This document shows positions 25,619-34,650 of a stretch of 64,000 bases of DNA, piece after piece. A program made the translations under genes and the position numbers. The notes beneath the pieces are model-generated. The model worked only from the letters and a program-made list of their open reading frames with translations, was not told the origin of the DNA and searched no databases. Each line of letters opens with the position of its first letter. Positions within the stretch are counted from its first letter, which is position 1. The stretch comes from Pedobacter roseus (lineage in GTDB: Bacteria; Bacteroidota; Bacteroidia; Sphingobacteriales; Sphingobacteriaceae): NCBI RefSeq assembly GCF_014395225.1, contig NZ_CP060723.1, positions 5,828,001-5,892,000 of the forward strand. The letters are read 5' to 3'.

Positions 25619-25650
25619 CAAAGGTATATCGGAATTTCCCGATATGCCAA
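25619..25650 (-). promoter_or_regulatory. ArsR promoter with operator filling the -33/-7 spacer
   Basis: On the minus strand, TTG (25650-25648), 21 bases, then TACCTTTG (25626-25619), which ends 4 bases before the ATG. A perfect dyad ATATCGG-N6-CCGATAT (25626-25645) occupies the spacer, a position where a bound dimer would block polymerase. Confidence 0.75.
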
Positions 25651-25735
25651 TTAAAGAATCAAACTTTACAATTGTGTGTAAAAAGTTGATATAAACGTTA
25701 TTAAAACGTTTTAAACTCTCTGTACAATTAAAATA

Positions 25736-26368
25736 ATGTTAGGATTTACATCAAACAATTTCTTACATTCGTTTAATCATTCTAACCAGGTGTCATCATA
25801 TCAAACATTAAGCGATCACGAACTTTTCGTCCTGATGCAGGATGGGGATAAGTATGCGTTCGAAGAAATTTACGAACGGTTTAACGGTTTGTTATATATC
25901 TATGCCTGCAAAATGGTACCCGATAGGGAAGATGCAAGGGATATTGTGCAGGAAATTTTTGTATACCTCTGGAGCAACCCTAATATTAAAATCAAATCAC
26001 AGTTATCAGGCTATCTTTATACTGCAGTGAGGTATAAAGTTTTCGATTGGCTGGATAAAAATAAATCGCGTTCCAATTATTTACAATCATTGGAAAATTT
26101 TGCCGATCAGGGCGATTATGTTACCGATAACTATATCCGTGAACGCGAATTTGCTTCAATTATTGAAAAGGAAGTATCGTTACTACCGCCTAAAATGCGC
26201 CTCATCTTCGAAATGAGCCGCCAGCAGCACCTTAGCCAGAAAGAAATTGCCGATATTTTGCATTTATCAGATAAAACGGTAAAAAAACAAATGAGCAATG
26301 CACTTAAGGTTTTGAGGCTAAAACTCACTTCGTTTTTATTGCTGGCCATAATTTTAATGATCCGTTGA
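25736..26368 (+). CDS. FecI-like ECF sigma factor of a polysaccharide utilisation locus
   Basis: A 210-residue sigma factor of the Bacteroidota FecI expansion. Region 2 (YAFEEIYERFNGLLYIYACKM, DARDIVQEIFVYLW) and region 4 (LLPPKMRLIFEMSRQQHLSQKEIADILHLSDKTVKKQMSNAL) are complete, and the C-terminus ends in a short hydrophobic tail (LTSFLLLAIILMIR) as is common in this group. It is expected to be held by the FecR protein encoded downstream and released when the SusC-like transporter binds its glycan. Confidence 0.93.
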   Translation: MLGFTSNNFLHSFNHSNQVSSYQTLSDHELFVLMQDGDKYAFEEIYERFNGLLYIYACKMVPDREDARDIVQEIFVYLWSNPNIKIKSQLSGYLYTAVRYKVFDWLDKNKSRSNYLQSLENFADQGDYVTDNYIREREFASIIEKEVSLLPPKMRLIFEMSRQQHLSQKEIADILHLSDKTVKKQMSNALKVLRLKLTSFLLLAIILMIR

Positions 26369-26406
26369 TTTTTATTCTAACCCAAAAATTATAAATTGAT
26401 TGATTT

Positions 26407-26780
26407 GGGCGTTACCCAATCCCGTGAAATACGGGAAAGGGGCGGGCTTTTCAGGGCTACGCTGCGCTCCGGTACCGATGAAGGATCGGTACTGAACCCT
26501 TACAATCCCTAACGCAAAACCCACCGGTTTAAACCTCGCAGGTTTAATTCGATGTTAATATTGTTTTAATGGCCTCATTGAAGGCTGCGCCGTTTAAAAA
26601 CCCCTAAGGTCTAAAATTATCAGTCCTTTTAAAAAGCAGGCTTTGTTAACTAAACCTGATAGGACGGAAAGCCCGGAGCGAGGCACGAGTGAGGACTTGG
26701 AGGGATAGCAGGACTTTCGTAACCGAAGTACACCAAACCCCGTTTTTCTAAATAATACTAACCACCTAAGTCATTTTAGG
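26407..26780. repeat. Two dispersed repeats between the sigma gene and fecR
   Basis: Element A (26407-26515) has outer arms GGGCGTTA and TAACGC and an inner hairpin GTACCGAT-GAAGG-ATCGGTAC (26472-26492). Element B (about 26651-26780) repeats the 16142-16271 block: 26708-26780 matches 16199-16271 with ten mismatches in 73 and TAAACCTGAT recurs at 26651. A palindrome fragment CCTCGCAGGTTT lies near 26535. The 543-base gap contains no gene. Confidence 0.75.
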
Positions 26781-26911
26781 GCAACTGGATAATACAAGTT
26801 TGCGCAGGTGAAAATTTATCATTCAGAAAAAAATAAAAATATTTTCTTTTCATCTACTACCTGGGCTTTGGTTAACCTACATGTATTTAATTAGCCAAAT
26901 ATTTTGAAGTA

Positions 26912-28090
26912 ATGAATACAGCCGAAGTTGAAAAACTTTTAGAACGATACAGAAATGGATTGTGTACTGAAGACGAAAAAGCTTTAGTAGAATCGTGGCA
27001 CTTATCCGAACTGTCTAAAAGGGTATCCGATCTGGATCACTCCGAGTTAATTAATGCCAAAAACCAAATCTGGAATGCAATTGAAGAAGAAACAGCGCTG
27101 AAACCTGCACGTAAACGAATGCTTTGGACAAAACTGGCGTCTGCGGCAGTGGTGCTCTTTTTTATTGGTTTCGTGATTAATAACCAGCTGAAAAAACAAT
27201 TCTCAAATCCTCAACAAATTACTAAAACGGCAGAAAAAATAATAAGGCCTGGTGGAAATAAAGCAACTTTGACATTGGCCGATGGTTCTAAAATATCGTT
27301 AACAGATGCTACTGATGGTATAATTGCTAAACAAGCAGGCATTAACATTACCAAAACCAATAAAGGGGAGCTGATTTATACCGTTGCTGCACAATCGGCA
27401 TCGAATGTTAAAAATGCTGTTTATAATACGATTGAAACACCGCGTGGCGGACAATACCAGATCAACCTTCCTGATGGGACTAAAGTTTGGCTCAATGCCG
27501 AATCGGTTTTAAAATATCCGGCTGCTTTTAATGGCGAAGAAAGAAAAGTAGAACTGAAAGGTGAAGCCTATTTCGAAGTAGCTAAGTTAACCGGTAAAAA
27601 TGGTGCAAGGCTTCCATTCAAAGTAAAAAGCGACATCGGTACAGGCAGAAGTCAGGAAGTGGAAGTTTTGGGTACGCATTTTAACATTAATGCCTATAAC
27701 AACGAACCCAGCAATAAAACCACCTTGCTTGAAGGTAGTGTAAGGATTAAAAATTTACAGTCGAACCTTTCGCAACTATTAAAACCGGGCCAGCAATCAA
27801 TCATCACCTCTTCATCACCATCAGTGAAAGTTGAAACCGTAGATGCAGAAGAATCAATAACCTGGAAAGATGGTTATTTCAGTTTTAATGAAGAGAATTT
27901 AGAAACCATTATGAATAAAATTGCCCGTTGGTACAATGTAGAAATAGATTACCGCGGTAATAAAATCAATAAAACCTTTGGTGGGCGCATTTCGCGTTTC
28001 AATAGTGTAAACGAGGTGTTAGATATGCTTCAGACCACCGGGGCCGTACATTTTAGAATTGAGGAGAGGAGGATTTTAGTTATGCCATAA
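26912..28090 (+). CDS. FecR-type anti-sigma factor
   Basis: A 392-residue inner-membrane protein: cytosolic N-terminal domain (1-70, LLERYRNGLCTEDEKALVESWH) that should bind the sigma factor, one membrane helix (about 72-88), a periplasmic FecR domain (about 170-270, ETPRGGQYQINLPDGTKVWLNAES) and a C-terminal DUF4974 domain (about 315-390). DUF4974 should contact the STN domain of the SusC-like protein that follows. Unusually, 543 bases of repeats separate it from the sigma gene. Confidence 0.94.
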   Translation: MNTAEVEKLLERYRNGLCTEDEKALVESWHLSELSKRVSDLDHSELINAKNQIWNAIEEETALKPARKRMLWTKLASAAVVLFFIGFVINNQLKKQFSNPQQITKTAEKIIRPGGNKATLTLADGSKISLTDATDGIIAKQAGINITKTNKGELIYTVAAQSASNVKNAVYNTIETPRGGQYQINLPDGTKVWLNAESVLKYPAAFNGEERKVELKGEAYFEVAKLTGKNGARLPFKVKSDIGTGRSQEVEVLGTHFNINAYNNEPSNKTTLLEGSVRIKNLQSNLSQLLKPGQQSIITSSSPSVKVETVDAEESITWKDGYFSFNEENLETIMNKIARWYNVEIDYRGNKINKTFGGRISRFNSVNEVLDMLQTTGAVHFRIEERRILVMP

Positions 28091-28145
28091 CCTATACTTT
28101 TTCATCAAAACGATGATGATTTTTAGAATATGCCTGACTAAAAAA

Positions 28146-28169
28146 CCGGAAGCGCGGCAACGCTCCCGG
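28146..28169 (+). other. Hairpin between fecR and susC-like genes
   Basis: CCGGAAGCG and CGCTCCCGG pair over nine positions with one mismatch and a 6-base loop. No U-run follows, so it is not a standard terminator; it could protect or attenuate the mRNA. Confidence 0.4.
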
Positions 28170-28239
28170 CCATAATTAAGGCTTTATTCTAATCGTAAAA
28201 TTGTGAGATACAACTATTCTAAACCTAATAACCAAATAT

Positions 28240-31200
28240 ATGAATTTTTATACTGAATGGTTGCCCAAACCAAAGGGACGCCTGTTTAAAATTTTGTTGA
28301 TTATGAAATTGACTTTTGTCTTGCTAATCACTACATTTTTACAGCTCAGTTACGGGGCTGCAAATGCACAAAACGTAACATTATCAGAAAAAAATACCAC
28401 ACTACTTAAAGTTTTTCGCAAGCTGAACAAAAGCGTGGGTTATAGTTTTCTGTACGATTTAGATCTTTTAAAGGAAGCTAAACCAGTAACCATCGATATC
28501 CGTAATACTGATATTAAAGAAGCGCTCAAACGTATTTTTAGTGATCAGCCGCTTGGCTACACCATAAAAAACAATACCATTATTATCCACCGTAAATCGG
28601 CAGAAGGTACGCCTTTAATGATACGTTCTTTTGTTGATATCAGGGGTAAGGTAGTTGATGAGAAAGGCCAACCCATGGCAGGAGCCAGTGTGAAGGTAAA
28701 AGGTACCAATCAAGGTTCGGTAACTGATGAAACGGGTACATTTATTTTAAAAGATGTAAGCGAAGGCGCAACGCTGGTGATTTCTTATATCGGTTACGAA
28801 AATAAAGAAGTAACGGCAACCAATGGCCTGACCGTAAAACTAGAACCGCAGGCAGGTTTATTGGCCGATGCAGTGGTAATTGGTTATGGTACACAAAAGA
28901 AAAGTGTGGTAACGGGCGCCATAGCTTCGGTTAAAGCTGCCGATCTGGAAAATGCACCGGTGGTACGTTTGGAGCAATCGCTACAAGGTAGGGCATCAGG
29001 TGTAAACGTAATGACGAGTTCTGGTCAGCCGGGCGATGGAGGTACCATCAGGATCCGCGGTACAGCCAATATCAATAATGCAAATCCATTATTTGTTGTG
29101 GATGGTGTGGTAATCGGTGGAGGTATCGAATATTTGAATCAATCAGATATCGAATCAATTGAGGTGTTAAAAGATGCCGCATCTGCCGCAATTTATGGTA
29201 CACGCGCTGCAAACGGGGTAATTATTGTGACAACCAAAAAAGGCGCCAATACAGGGAGGATCAGATTGGAGTATAATAATTATATCGGTACACAGGCACC
29301 TTCTACAAAACTTAATTTGTTAAATGCTACGCAATATGCTACCATTTACAACGAATCGCAATTGGCCGATGGAATTACCGCGGTGCGTTTCCCTAATCCG
29401 GCACAATATGGTGAAGGAACTGATTGGCAGGCGGCAGTTTTTAATAACAGCGCCAAAATCCAAAACCACGATTTAAACATGAGTGGAGGAAATGATAAGT
29501 CTATATATTATGGCTCGTTCAGTTATTTCGATCAGGATGGTATTGTGGCTACATCCAATTCGAATTTTAAAAGATTTACTGCCAGGTTTAACTTCGAACA
29601 TAAAATTACAAAGAACATCAAGTTTGGTAATTCGATCGGTTATACCAGGATCAATTCGGTTGGCGTAAGTACCAATACCGAATATGGTTCGCCATTAAGC
29701 AGGGCCATTAATATGGATCCGATAACACCTGTTGTGGAAACCGATCCGGCTAAATATGGTGCTTCAAAGTACCTTAATAATCCGGTAGTGAGAAATGATG
29801 CTGGTTTCCCTTATGGTATTTCTGATTATGCCCAATCGGAGGTTCTAAACCCGGTTGCAGCACTAAAGGTTGCCCAGGGCAATAGCTGGAGCGATAAAAT
29901 AGTGGGTAATGCTTTTGCAGAGGTAGAATTTATAAAAGGTTTAAAATTTAGAAGTACCGGAGGTGTGGATCTTGCTTTTTGGGGCGGGCAGACTTTTCGC
30001 CCGATTTATTACCTGAATTCGATTAATCAATCAACCCTAACCGCTTATACCAGAGATAATAACAGAGGTTTATTCTGGTCTTTAGAAAATACCTTAAGCT
30101 ATGATAAAACCATTGGTAAACATGTATTTACGGCTTTATTAGGTTATTCGGCACAGAAAAACAAAGGCGAAACTCAGGGCGGAATTAAAGAAGGTATTCC
30201 GGTTGATAACATTAAAGATGCCTCCTTACAGTTTCCGGTGGCTAGAACAAATTCTGATTTTTATGGGGGCGAATACCTGAACACTTTAAACTCCATATTT
30301 GGTCGTGTAATTTATAATTACGATGAAAAATACCTTTTTACGGGTATCATCCGTAGAGATGGTTCCTCACGTTTTGGCCCTAATAATAAATACGGTTATT
30401 TCCCTTCTGCATCGGCAGGTTGGGTAGCCTCTCGTGAAGATTTCTGGCCTAAAAATGATATCATCACCTTTTTAAAGTTTAGAGGATCGTATGGTATTAA
30501 CGGTAATGATAATATTCCCGATTTCAGCTACCTGGCAACGGTTAGCGGCGGCCGGAATTACTCATTGGGAACAGCGTCAGGCCAAACGCTTATTAATGGC
30601 GTGAGTCCGAATGCGCTTTCCAATCCTGATTTAAAATGGGAAGAAACCTCTTCAGTTGATTTAGGTTTTGATGCTACCTTATTTGAAGGCATTACTTTAA
30701 GTACCAGCTATTTTAATAAAAAAACGTATGGAATGTTATTGCAACAGGTAGTGCCATCATACGTGGGTAATAGTGGTCCTTATGCCAATACTGCCGATTT
30801 ATACAACAGAGGTTTCGAAATTGAACTGGGATGGAACAAAAAAATTGGTGAAGTGAGCTTCCATGTTGCCGGTAATGCTTCATTTATCAAAAACCAGGTA
30901 ACCTTATTAGGTGCAGATAAAGATTATATCCCAAGCAGACAAACCATTACGCCGCAAGGTTTAGAGGTAACGCGTGTAGCTGTTGGCCAGCCGGTTGATT
31001 CGTTTTTCGGATACCAGACTGCAGGCCTTTTCCAGAACCAGGCAGAAATCAACAATTATAAAAATGGTGCAGGTGCTTTAATTCAGCCCAATGCAAAACC
31101 AGGTGATATTAAATTTTTGGATCTGAATGGTGATGGTGTAATCAGCGATGCTGACAGAACCTTCTTAGGCCGATCGAATCCGAATTTTACTTATGGTTTA

Positions 31201-31659
31201 ACATTTTCTGCAAAATATAAAGGCTTTGATATTTCGTTGTTTGGACAGGGTGTTTCAGGAAATATGATCTTCAATGGATTAAGAAGGTTCGATTTAACTC
31301 CATCAAACTACACCACCAATATTTTAAACAGGTGGACAGGTGAGGGAACAAGCAATACCATACCAAGGGTAACCCTACAGGATGATAACAAAAACTATAG
31401 CCGGGTATCGAGCCTGTTTTTAGAAAGCGGTGCATATTTCAGGTTAAAGAATGTTCAATTGGGCTACACCTTGCCTAAGCAACTGGTAAATAAGGTTGGT
31501 TTGGATAAGTTAAAAGTTTATGTAATGGGTAACAACCTATTTACGCTGACGAAATACACCGGTTATGATCCGGAAATCGGAGGCGGAAGCTTAGGTGTAG
31601 ACCGTGGTTTTTATCCTCAGGCCAGATCATTTTTTGTAGGCGTAAATGTTGGATTTTAA
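28240..31659 (+). CDS. SusC/RagA-type TonB-dependent glycan transporter with STN domain
   Basis: An 1139-residue outer membrane transporter. After a signal peptide (ending ANA-QN, about residue 44) come an STN signalling domain (about 45-110), a CarboxypepD_reg-like domain (about 130-215, VDIRGKVVDEKGQPMAGASVKVKGT), a plug (VVIGYGTQKKSVVTGAIASV ... NPLFVVDGVVIGG) and a large barrel ending FFVGVNVGF. The STN domain marks it as the signal transducer for the FecR/ECF pair upstream. It should import oligosaccharides with the SusD-like lipoprotein whose gene follows after 10 bases. Confidence 0.96.
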   Translation: MNFYTEWLPKPKGRLFKILLIMKLTFVLLITTFLQLSYGAANAQNVTLSEKNTTLLKVFRKLNKSVGYSFLYDLDLLKEAKPVTIDIRNTDIKEALKRIFSDQPLGYTIKNNTIIIHRKSAEGTPLMIRSFVDIRGKVVDEKGQPMAGASVKVKGTNQGSVTDETGTFILKDVSEGATLVISYIGYENKEVTATNGLTVKLEPQAGLLADAVVIGYGTQKKSVVTGAIASVKAADLENAPVVRLEQSLQGRASGVNVMTSSGQPGDGGTIRIRGTANINNANPLFVVDGVVIGGGIEYLNQSDIESIEVLKDAASAAIYGTRAANGVIIVTTKKGANTGRIRLEYNNYIGTQAPSTKLNLLNATQYATIYNESQLADGITAVRFPNPAQYGEGTDWQAAVFNNSAKIQNHDLNMSGGNDKSIYYGSFSYFDQDGIVATSNSNFKRFTARFNFEHKITKNIKFGNSIGYTRINSVGVSTNTEYGSPLSRAINMDPITPVVETDPAKYGASKYLNNPVVRNDAGFPYGISDYAQSEVLNPVAALKVAQGNSWSDKIVGNAFAEVEFIKGLKFRSTGGVDLAFWGGQTFRPIYYLNSINQSTLTAYTRDNNRGLFWSLENTLSYDKTIGKHVFTALLGYSAQKNKGETQGGIKEGIPVDNIKDASLQFPVARTNSDFYGGEYLNTLNSIFGRVIYNYDEKYLFTGIIRRDGSSRFGPNNKYGYFPSASAGWVASREDFWPKNDIITFLKFRGSYGINGNDNIPDFSYLATVSGGRNYSLGTASGQTLINGVSPNALSNPDLKWEETSSVDLGFDATLFEGITLSTSYFNKKTYGMLLQQVVPSYVGNSGPYANTADLYNRGFEIELGWNKKIGEVSFHVAGNASFIKNQVTLLGADKDYIPSRQTITPQGLEVTRVAVGQPVDSFFGYQTAGLFQNQAEINNYKNGAGALIQPNAKPGDIKFLDLNGDGVISDADRTFLGRSNPNFTYGLTFSAKYKGFDISLFGQGVSGNMIFNGLRRFDLTPSNYTTNILNRWTGEGTSNTIPRVTLQDDNKNYSRVSSLFLESGAYFRLKNVQLGYTLPKQLVNKVGLDKLKVYVMGNNLFTLTKYTGYDPEIGGGSLGVDRGFYPQARSFFVGVNVGF

Positions 31660-31669
31660 TTAGAGCGAT

Positions 31670-33178
31670 ATGAAAATTAGACATATAAAATATTCGATTG
31701 CCATTTTGGTGATCATGCAATTAACAGTTTCTTGCAAAAAAGACTTTTTAGAACTTGTACCCAAAGGAACTGCAACAGAAGAAAATTTTTACCGTAATGA
31801 AACCGAGGTTTATCAGGGCCTGATATCGGTTTATGATGTAATGCAATGGGGTACAACGGGTGGTTATACCATGAAACAGCCACTGCTTAGTGCCGCCTCC
31901 GACGATTGTTTTGCGGGTGGCAGTAATGCTTCCGATCAGCCGGGCTGGGTGGCTTACGATAACTTCAATATGGATTCGAGGTTAGGACCACAGGTGGGTT
32001 TATGGAGTAAAAACTTTACGGGAGTTAACCGCGCCAATATTATTTTAGAGAAAATTGCAAAAGCAACAACGCTAAGTGCGGGTTTTAAAACCAGGGTTAC
32101 GGCAGAAGCTAAATTTTTAAGGGCGTATTTCTATTTCGACCTGGTAAGGTTTTTTGGAAACGTTCCGTTAATTACAGCTACCATCCCTACAGGAGAGTTG
32201 TATACCCAAACACAATCTGCACCGGCAGCAATTTATGCACAGGTAGAAAAAGACCTCCGCGAAGCATACCCTTCATTGCCTACCACCATTGCTACGAACG
32301 AAAAAGGCCGGATTTCGATGGGGGCTGCAAAAGCATTGCTGGCAAAGGTATTGTTATATCAAAATGATAATGCCAAACTTCAGGAAGCGGCTACATTGTT
32401 TAACGATATCAACAAGGTTGGAAATCCTTATGGATATTCCTTATTACCAAATTATGCCGATATTTTTAGGCCGGATAATAAATTCAATGCTGAAGTAATC
32501 CTCGAAATTCCACATTCTAATTTGGCAGCCTGGGGCGACTGGGGCTGGGTTAACGGTGGAGAAGGTAACGTAGGTACGCAGTTTGTGGGTATGGACAGTT
32601 ACAATGGCGATACATATTCTGCAGGTTGGGGCTTCTGTCCGGTAACGCTGAGCCTGGTAAATGCCATGAAAACTGACCCACGATTTGCCACTTCTATCAT
32701 AGATGGTGCTGCATTAAAAGCTGCAGGCGCAACTTATAACGGAAGGTACCAGAACACCGATTATTTTATCAAAAAATATGCGCCATTAAAAGCATACCGT
32801 TCAAACAGTGGTACTGCCGAATTAAACTGGCCGATTGATGAAATTGAAATGCGTTTGGCCGATACTTATTTAATGGAAGCTGAGGCTTTGGTGAGGTTAA
32901 ACAGCGATCCAACTCGTGCATTATCATTACTTACTGCTGTAAGGGCAAGGGTAGGCTTGCCTGCGGTTCCTGCAACTTTAGATAATATCTTCAACGAGCG
33001 CAGGTTAGAACTTGCTTTTGAAGGGCACCGTTTCTTTGATCTTGTTCGCAGTGGCAGGGCCGTTACCGTTTTAGGTCCGGTGGGTTATAAAGCAGGTAAA
33101 AGTGAATTTATACCGATCCCACAGCAGGAAATCGATCTTACAAAAGGGGTAATTAAACAAAATCCAGGCTATAATTAA
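31670..33178 (+). CDS. SusD/RagB-type glycan-binding lipoprotein
   Basis: A 502-residue surface lipoprotein with lipobox LTVSC (C22). It has the alpha-helical TPR-like SusD_RagB fold: N-terminal SusD-like part (DFLELVPKGTATEENFYRNETEVYQGLISVYDVMQWG), helical repeats (TAEAKFLRAYFYFDLVRFFGNVPLIT), and the C-terminal signature (RRLELAFEGHRFFDLVRSGRA). It forms the lid over the SusC-like barrel and binds the target glycan. Confidence 0.96.
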   Translation: MKIRHIKYSIAILVIMQLTVSCKKDFLELVPKGTATEENFYRNETEVYQGLISVYDVMQWGTTGGYTMKQPLLSAASDDCFAGGSNASDQPGWVAYDNFNMDSRLGPQVGLWSKNFTGVNRANIILEKIAKATTLSAGFKTRVTAEAKFLRAYFYFDLVRFFGNVPLITATIPTGELYTQTQSAPAAIYAQVEKDLREAYPSLPTTIATNEKGRISMGAAKALLAKVLLYQNDNAKLQEAATLFNDINKVGNPYGYSLLPNYADIFRPDNKFNAEVILEIPHSNLAAWGDWGWVNGGEGNVGTQFVGMDSYNGDTYSAGWGFCPVTLSLVNAMKTDPRFATSIIDGAALKAAGATYNGRYQNTDYFIKKYAPLKAYRSNSGTAELNWPIDEIEMRLADTYLMEAEALVRLNSDPTRALSLLTAVRARVGLPAVPATLDNIFNERRLELAFEGHRFFDLVRSGRAVTVLGPVGYKAGKSEFIPIPQQEIDLTKGVIKQNPGYN

Positions 33179-33189
33179 TTAAATATATC

Positions 33190-34593
33190 ATGAAATTAAA
33201 TTATATCATTAAACAAACAGCCGGGTTTATGGCCTTGCTGCTTTTGCTGAGCTTTAGTGCCTGCAAAAAAGGAAATACACATAAAGATTTGGGTGCTGCA
33301 CCCACGGCCGATCAGGTTAAGTTTAGCGTAACGCCTACTGCCACCAATGCCAATATTGTTACTTTGGTTAATCAGTCGCCAGGTTTCAAGGCCCTATGGG
33401 ATTTTGGTAACGGCGCAACTGCTGATGGCAATACGGTTACCGCTTCTTATCCACTTGCAGGAACCTATACCGTTAAATTAACCATTGTTACTGATGGTGG
33501 TTCGGTTTCGAGTACCAAATCGGTGGTTATTGCAGCTACAAACCCTGCCATGTTAACTGACCCAGCTTTTACCACCCTTTCAGGTGGTTTGTCAAACGCT
33601 ACAGGTTTTACCTGGGTGATCGATCAGAAATCTGCCGGACATTTGGGTGTTGGTCCTGTAACTTCTCAAACGCCAGACTGGTATCAGGCTGGTCCTGATG
33701 AGAAAGTCGGACTAGGCTTTTACGATGATGAGATGACTTTCAACATGAATGCCTTAAAATATACATACGACAATAAAGGCACAACCTTTGCCAATGCATC
33801 TAACGCGCCGGGTATTGGTGGACCAACAGGTTCAAATGATCCAACGGTAAATTATACGCCACCCACCAATTTAACCTGGCTGGTTACCGAAACCAATGGT
33901 GCGAAATACATTACCATTTCTGGTGGAGGTTTTATAGGTTATTATCTTGGCGTTTCGCAATATCAGATCTTATCGTTAAATGAAAACGAAATGTGGCTGC
34001 GCTGTTTGGATAAAGCCAACAGTGGCAATGCCTGGTATTTAAAACTGGTTAGAAAAGGTTATGTAAGGCCAATTGTGCAAAAGCCGATTCAGGCCGCAAA
34101 CCTTGCTGATGATTTCCAGGGTACATCGAACTTCACCTGGACGGCGGAGAACATCAATTTTACAAGTCCTTACGATAATCCAGGCAAATTTCCTGTTAAT
34201 ACATCCGCAAAAGTGGGTTATTATGAAAAAAGAACAGGCGATGACGGTCAGTATGGAAACCTCAATGTAACCTTACCATACCGTTTTGACCTTGCGGCAA
34301 AAAACAAAGTCCGTTTAAAAGTTTTCATTCCCGGGGGTAACGATTTTACCAAATTACAGCCAAAAGTTTCGGTTAAGCTGCAAAACTCGCTGTTGGGTGG
34401 CAACGCTTATACGACACAGATCGAGATTGTTAAAACAATTGCTGCTGCCGATTACAATAAGTGGATACAGTTAGAGTTCGATTATTCAGGCTCGGCTGCC
34501 CAAACGTTATATGATAAAATTGTGGTTCAGTTGGGTGGCGAAGGTCATCCTGCTCCGGGCATATTTTACATCGATGATTTTGAGTTTAAGTAA
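33190..34593 (+). CDS. PKD-domain lipoprotein, likely SusE/F-position glycan-binding protein
   Basis: A 467-residue lipoprotein (lipobox SFSAC, C25). A PKD domain at about 35-120 (FKALWDFGNGATADGNTVTASYPLAGTYTVKLTI) is followed by a region resembling beta-glucan locus surface proteins, and a C-terminal carbohydrate-binding-like beta domain (about 300-467, ENINFTSPYDNPGKF ... IFYIDDFEFK). It begins 11 bases after the SusD-like gene. It probably displays glycan-binding modules at the cell surface; ligand identity is inferred from the GH16 gene next to it. Confidence 0.85.
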   Translation: MKLNYIIKQTAGFMALLLLLSFSACKKGNTHKDLGAAPTADQVKFSVTPTATNANIVTLVNQSPGFKALWDFGNGATADGNTVTASYPLAGTYTVKLTIVTDGGSVSSTKSVVIAATNPAMLTDPAFTTLSGGLSNATGFTWVIDQKSAGHLGVGPVTSQTPDWYQAGPDEKVGLGFYDDEMTFNMNALKYTYDNKGTTFANASNAPGIGGPTGSNDPTVNYTPPTNLTWLVTETNGAKYITISGGGFIGYYLGVSQYQILSLNENEMWLRCLDKANSGNAWYLKLVRKGYVRPIVQKPIQAANLADDFQGTSNFTWTAENINFTSPYDNPGKFPVNTSAKVGYYEKRTGDDGQYGNLNVTLPYRFDLAAKNKVRLKVFIPGGNDFTKLQPKVSVKLQNSLLGGNAYTTQIEIVKTIAAADYNKWIQLEFDYSGSAAQTLYDKIVVQLGGEGHPAPGIFYIDDFEFK

Positions 34594-34603
34594 AGCCTGA
34601 TTC

Positions 34604-34637
34604 ACAGGCAGTTTGTAAATAGCAAACTGCCTGTTTT
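34604..34637 (+). terminator. Strong hairpin between the PKD lipoprotein and GH16 genes
   Basis: ACAGGCAGTTTG (34604-34615) and CAAACTGCCTGT (34623-34634) form a perfect 12-base stem with a 7-base loop, followed by TTTAAAAA. The U-run is short, so partial termination or 3-prime-end protection inside the operon is likely. Confidence 0.6.
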
Positions 34638-34650
34638 AAAAATTTATAAC

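Noticed and set aside
26407-26515. Integron attC site
   Set aside because: Outer arms resemble RYYYAAC/GTTRRRY only loosely, the last base of the core does not fit, and no integrase or cassette array is present.
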